Positions 63,184 through 64,000 of a stretch of DNA of 64,000 nt are shown in pieces. The notes below the pieces were generated by a model. The model had not been told where the DNA came from. It saw only the letters and a list, made by a program, of their open reading frames with translations, and did no database searches. The stretch lies in contig NZ_JAGINU010000001.1 in NCBI RefSeq assembly GCF_017876315.1, positions 6,572,001 through 6,636,000 of the forward strand. The letters are read 5' to 3'. Each line of letters begins with the position of its first letter. Within the stretch, counting starts at the first letter, position 1. The position numbers and the translations under genes were made by a program. The DNA comes from Pseudonocardia parietis (lineage in GTDB: Bacteria > Actinomycetota > Actinomycetes > Mycobacteriales > Pseudonocardiaceae).

Positions 63184-63226
63184 GCACGGCAGCCCGGTAC
63201 CGCCGCGCCGAGCTCACCGGCTGAGC
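63166..63226. repeat. Duplicated gene end, 20 bp
   Basis: GCCGAGCTCACCGGCTGAGC occurs at 63166-63185, including the ligase stop, and again at 63207-63226, where on the other strand it supplies the stop of the converging membrane protein gene. Confidence 0.85.
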
Positions 63227-63618
63227 GCGGCGGGCCGCTCCCGACGGACCGGTTGCAGCGCGCGGACCGCGACCGCGACCTGGGCCACGACGATCAGCAC
63301 ACCGAGCGGGACGTGCAGGGCGAGCAGCCCGGAGTAGCCGATCGCGACCTGGGCGGTGTCGGCGACGACCAGCGCCACGCTCACCGCGATCGGCCAGACC
63401 GGCATCCCGCCCGGCCAGGTCGCGACGACGGCGAGCACGGTCTGCACCATCGCGACCACGATCAGCGCACCGCCGATCCCGCCATGCGTCTCGAGGGCCA
63501 GGTCGACGGCGTCGAGCAGCGCCCCGGCGGCCCCGAGCTGGGTCAGCACCAGCAGCCCGTGGAACACCGCCCACACCCGGAACGGCACCGCGGCCAGTGA
63601 CCTACCCATGCCCGCCAC
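63214..63618 (-). CDS. Small integral membrane protein
   Basis: 134 aa with four membrane segments (VWAVFHGLLVLTQLGAAGAL, LIVVAMVQTVLAVVATW, WPIAVSVALVVADTAQVAIG, LALHVPLGVLIVVAQVAVAV), an actinobacterial type of unknown function. GTG 63618 or ATG 63609 start, overlapping the end of the multicopper oxidase gene, so it is coupled to it and may assist it. Confidence 0.75.
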   Translation of the reverse strand: MAGMGRSLAAVPFRVWAVFHGLLVLTQLGAAGALLDAVDLALETHGGIGGALIVVAMVQTVLAVVATWPGGMPVWPIAVSVALVVADTAQVAIGYSGLLALHVPLGVLIVVAQVAVAVRALQPVRRERPAALSR

Positions 63619-64000
63619 CGGCCAGGACGCGGGGCACCTCGGTGCTCCCGGGCGGTACGACGACGAACTGACCCATCATCCCCTGGTCCTCGTGGTAGAG
63701 CAGGTGACAGTGGTACATGTACGGCGTGCCCGGATCGGTGTGGCGGCCGAACCGCAGCAGCACCCGGGTCGTCGTGCGTGGTGGCACGTAGACGGTGTCC
63801 TTCCAGGTCCGCAGCTCCGGCCCGACCGCCCGGCCGTCGGCCTCGAGCACCTGACCGCGGGCGTCGTGCACGTGCAGGTTGTGCGGCCGGGAATGGAGGT
63901 TCACGAGCTCCCAGATCTCGGTGGCGCCTGCCGGGACGACCTCGTCGACACGGGCCATGTCCATCTTCTCCCCGTTGATGGTGTTGTTGCGCAGCTCGAA
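63602..64000 (-). CDS. Multicopper oxidase, C-terminal part
   Basis: The last 132 residues of a CotA/bilirubin-oxidase/SufI-like oxidase; the gene starts beyond the window. The third cupredoxin domain is visible: NLHSRPHNLHVHDARGQVL with type 2/3 copper ligands and HCHLLYHEDQGMM with type 1 and type 3 ligands and the axial Met. Stop TAG at 63602. It may oxidise Cu(I) or phenols outside the cell; the copper ATPase lies 28 kb away, not in the same operon. Confidence 0.88.
   Translation of the reverse strand, partial: FELRNNTINGEKMDMARVDEVVPAGATEIWELVNLHSRPHNLHVHDARGQVLEADGRAVGPELRTWKDTVYVPPRTTTRVLLRFGRHTDPGTPYMYHCHLLYHEDQGMMGQFVVVPPGSTEVPRVLAGGGHG

Overview
The window is from a very GC-rich actinobacterium with many GTG starts, GTGA/ATGA gene overlaps and several start codons placed 6-8 nt after a TANNNT box (likely leaderless mRNAs). 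It has a CysM/CysO/Mec sulfur-carrier cysteine pathway and a gene order around cysM-clpS-pncB-dinG like that of mycobacteria. A member of the Pseudonocardiaceae, perhaps Pseudonocardia, is my inference from gene content and protein style; no 16S gene is present.

Layout. 1-8.4 kb: housekeeping block with rhomboid (cut by the window edge), cysM, cysO, mec, a DUF2017 gene and clpS on the minus strand, divergent from pncB-pncA (NAD salvage), then a thioesterase and dinG. 8.4-16.3 kb: DUF488 protein, acetate-type sodium symporter with its DUF485 partner, Ohr peroxidase behind a perfect palindrome, a Pth2-like protein, serB and ctaD. 16.6-24.2 kb: acyltransferase-3 protein, PIG-L deacetylase, then a benzoyl-CoA epoxidation (box) cluster: benzoate-CoA ligase, GNAT acetyltransferase, boxC, boxB; boxA is not here. 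24.3-33.9 kb: secreted peptidase, glycosyltransferase, two hydrolases, META lipoprotein, cupin, ABC exporter and a CHAD-Nudix protein. 34.0-42.2 kb: CopB-type copper ATPase behind a CsoR-like site, TetR/DUF418 pair, LacI/alpha-glucosidase pair, SDR/TetR pair.

42.3-57.7 kb is the most interesting part: what looks like a complete nicotinate-to-fumarate pathway. The plus-strand arm holds a MarR regulator (nicR-like), 6-hydroxynicotinate 3-monooxygenase (nicC), an MFS carrier, a three-subunit molybdenum hydroxylase (replacing the NicAB type), maleamate amidohydrolase (nicF) and N-formylmaleamate deformylase (nicD). The facing minus-strand arm holds nicX and nicE. Both arms begin with the same 33-bp element (one mismatch), so they probably share a regulator. 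Between the arms lies a four-gene minus-strand operon (GntR/HutC regulator, ADP-ribosylglycohydrolase-like protein, NCS1 permease, PfkB kinase) that resembles E. coli yegTUVW. It could deliver a nucleoside, possibly a pyridine nucleoside feeding nicotinate to the pathway; that link is a hypothesis.

57.7-64 kb: secreted AroQ-gamma chorismate mutase, a gene-poor stretch, a 51-aa membrane protein, a ROK regulator divergent from an MFS exporter, an acyl-CoA ligase, and the end of a multicopper oxidase with a membrane protein.

No tRNA, rRNA, CRISPR array, insertion sequence or prophage gene was recognised.
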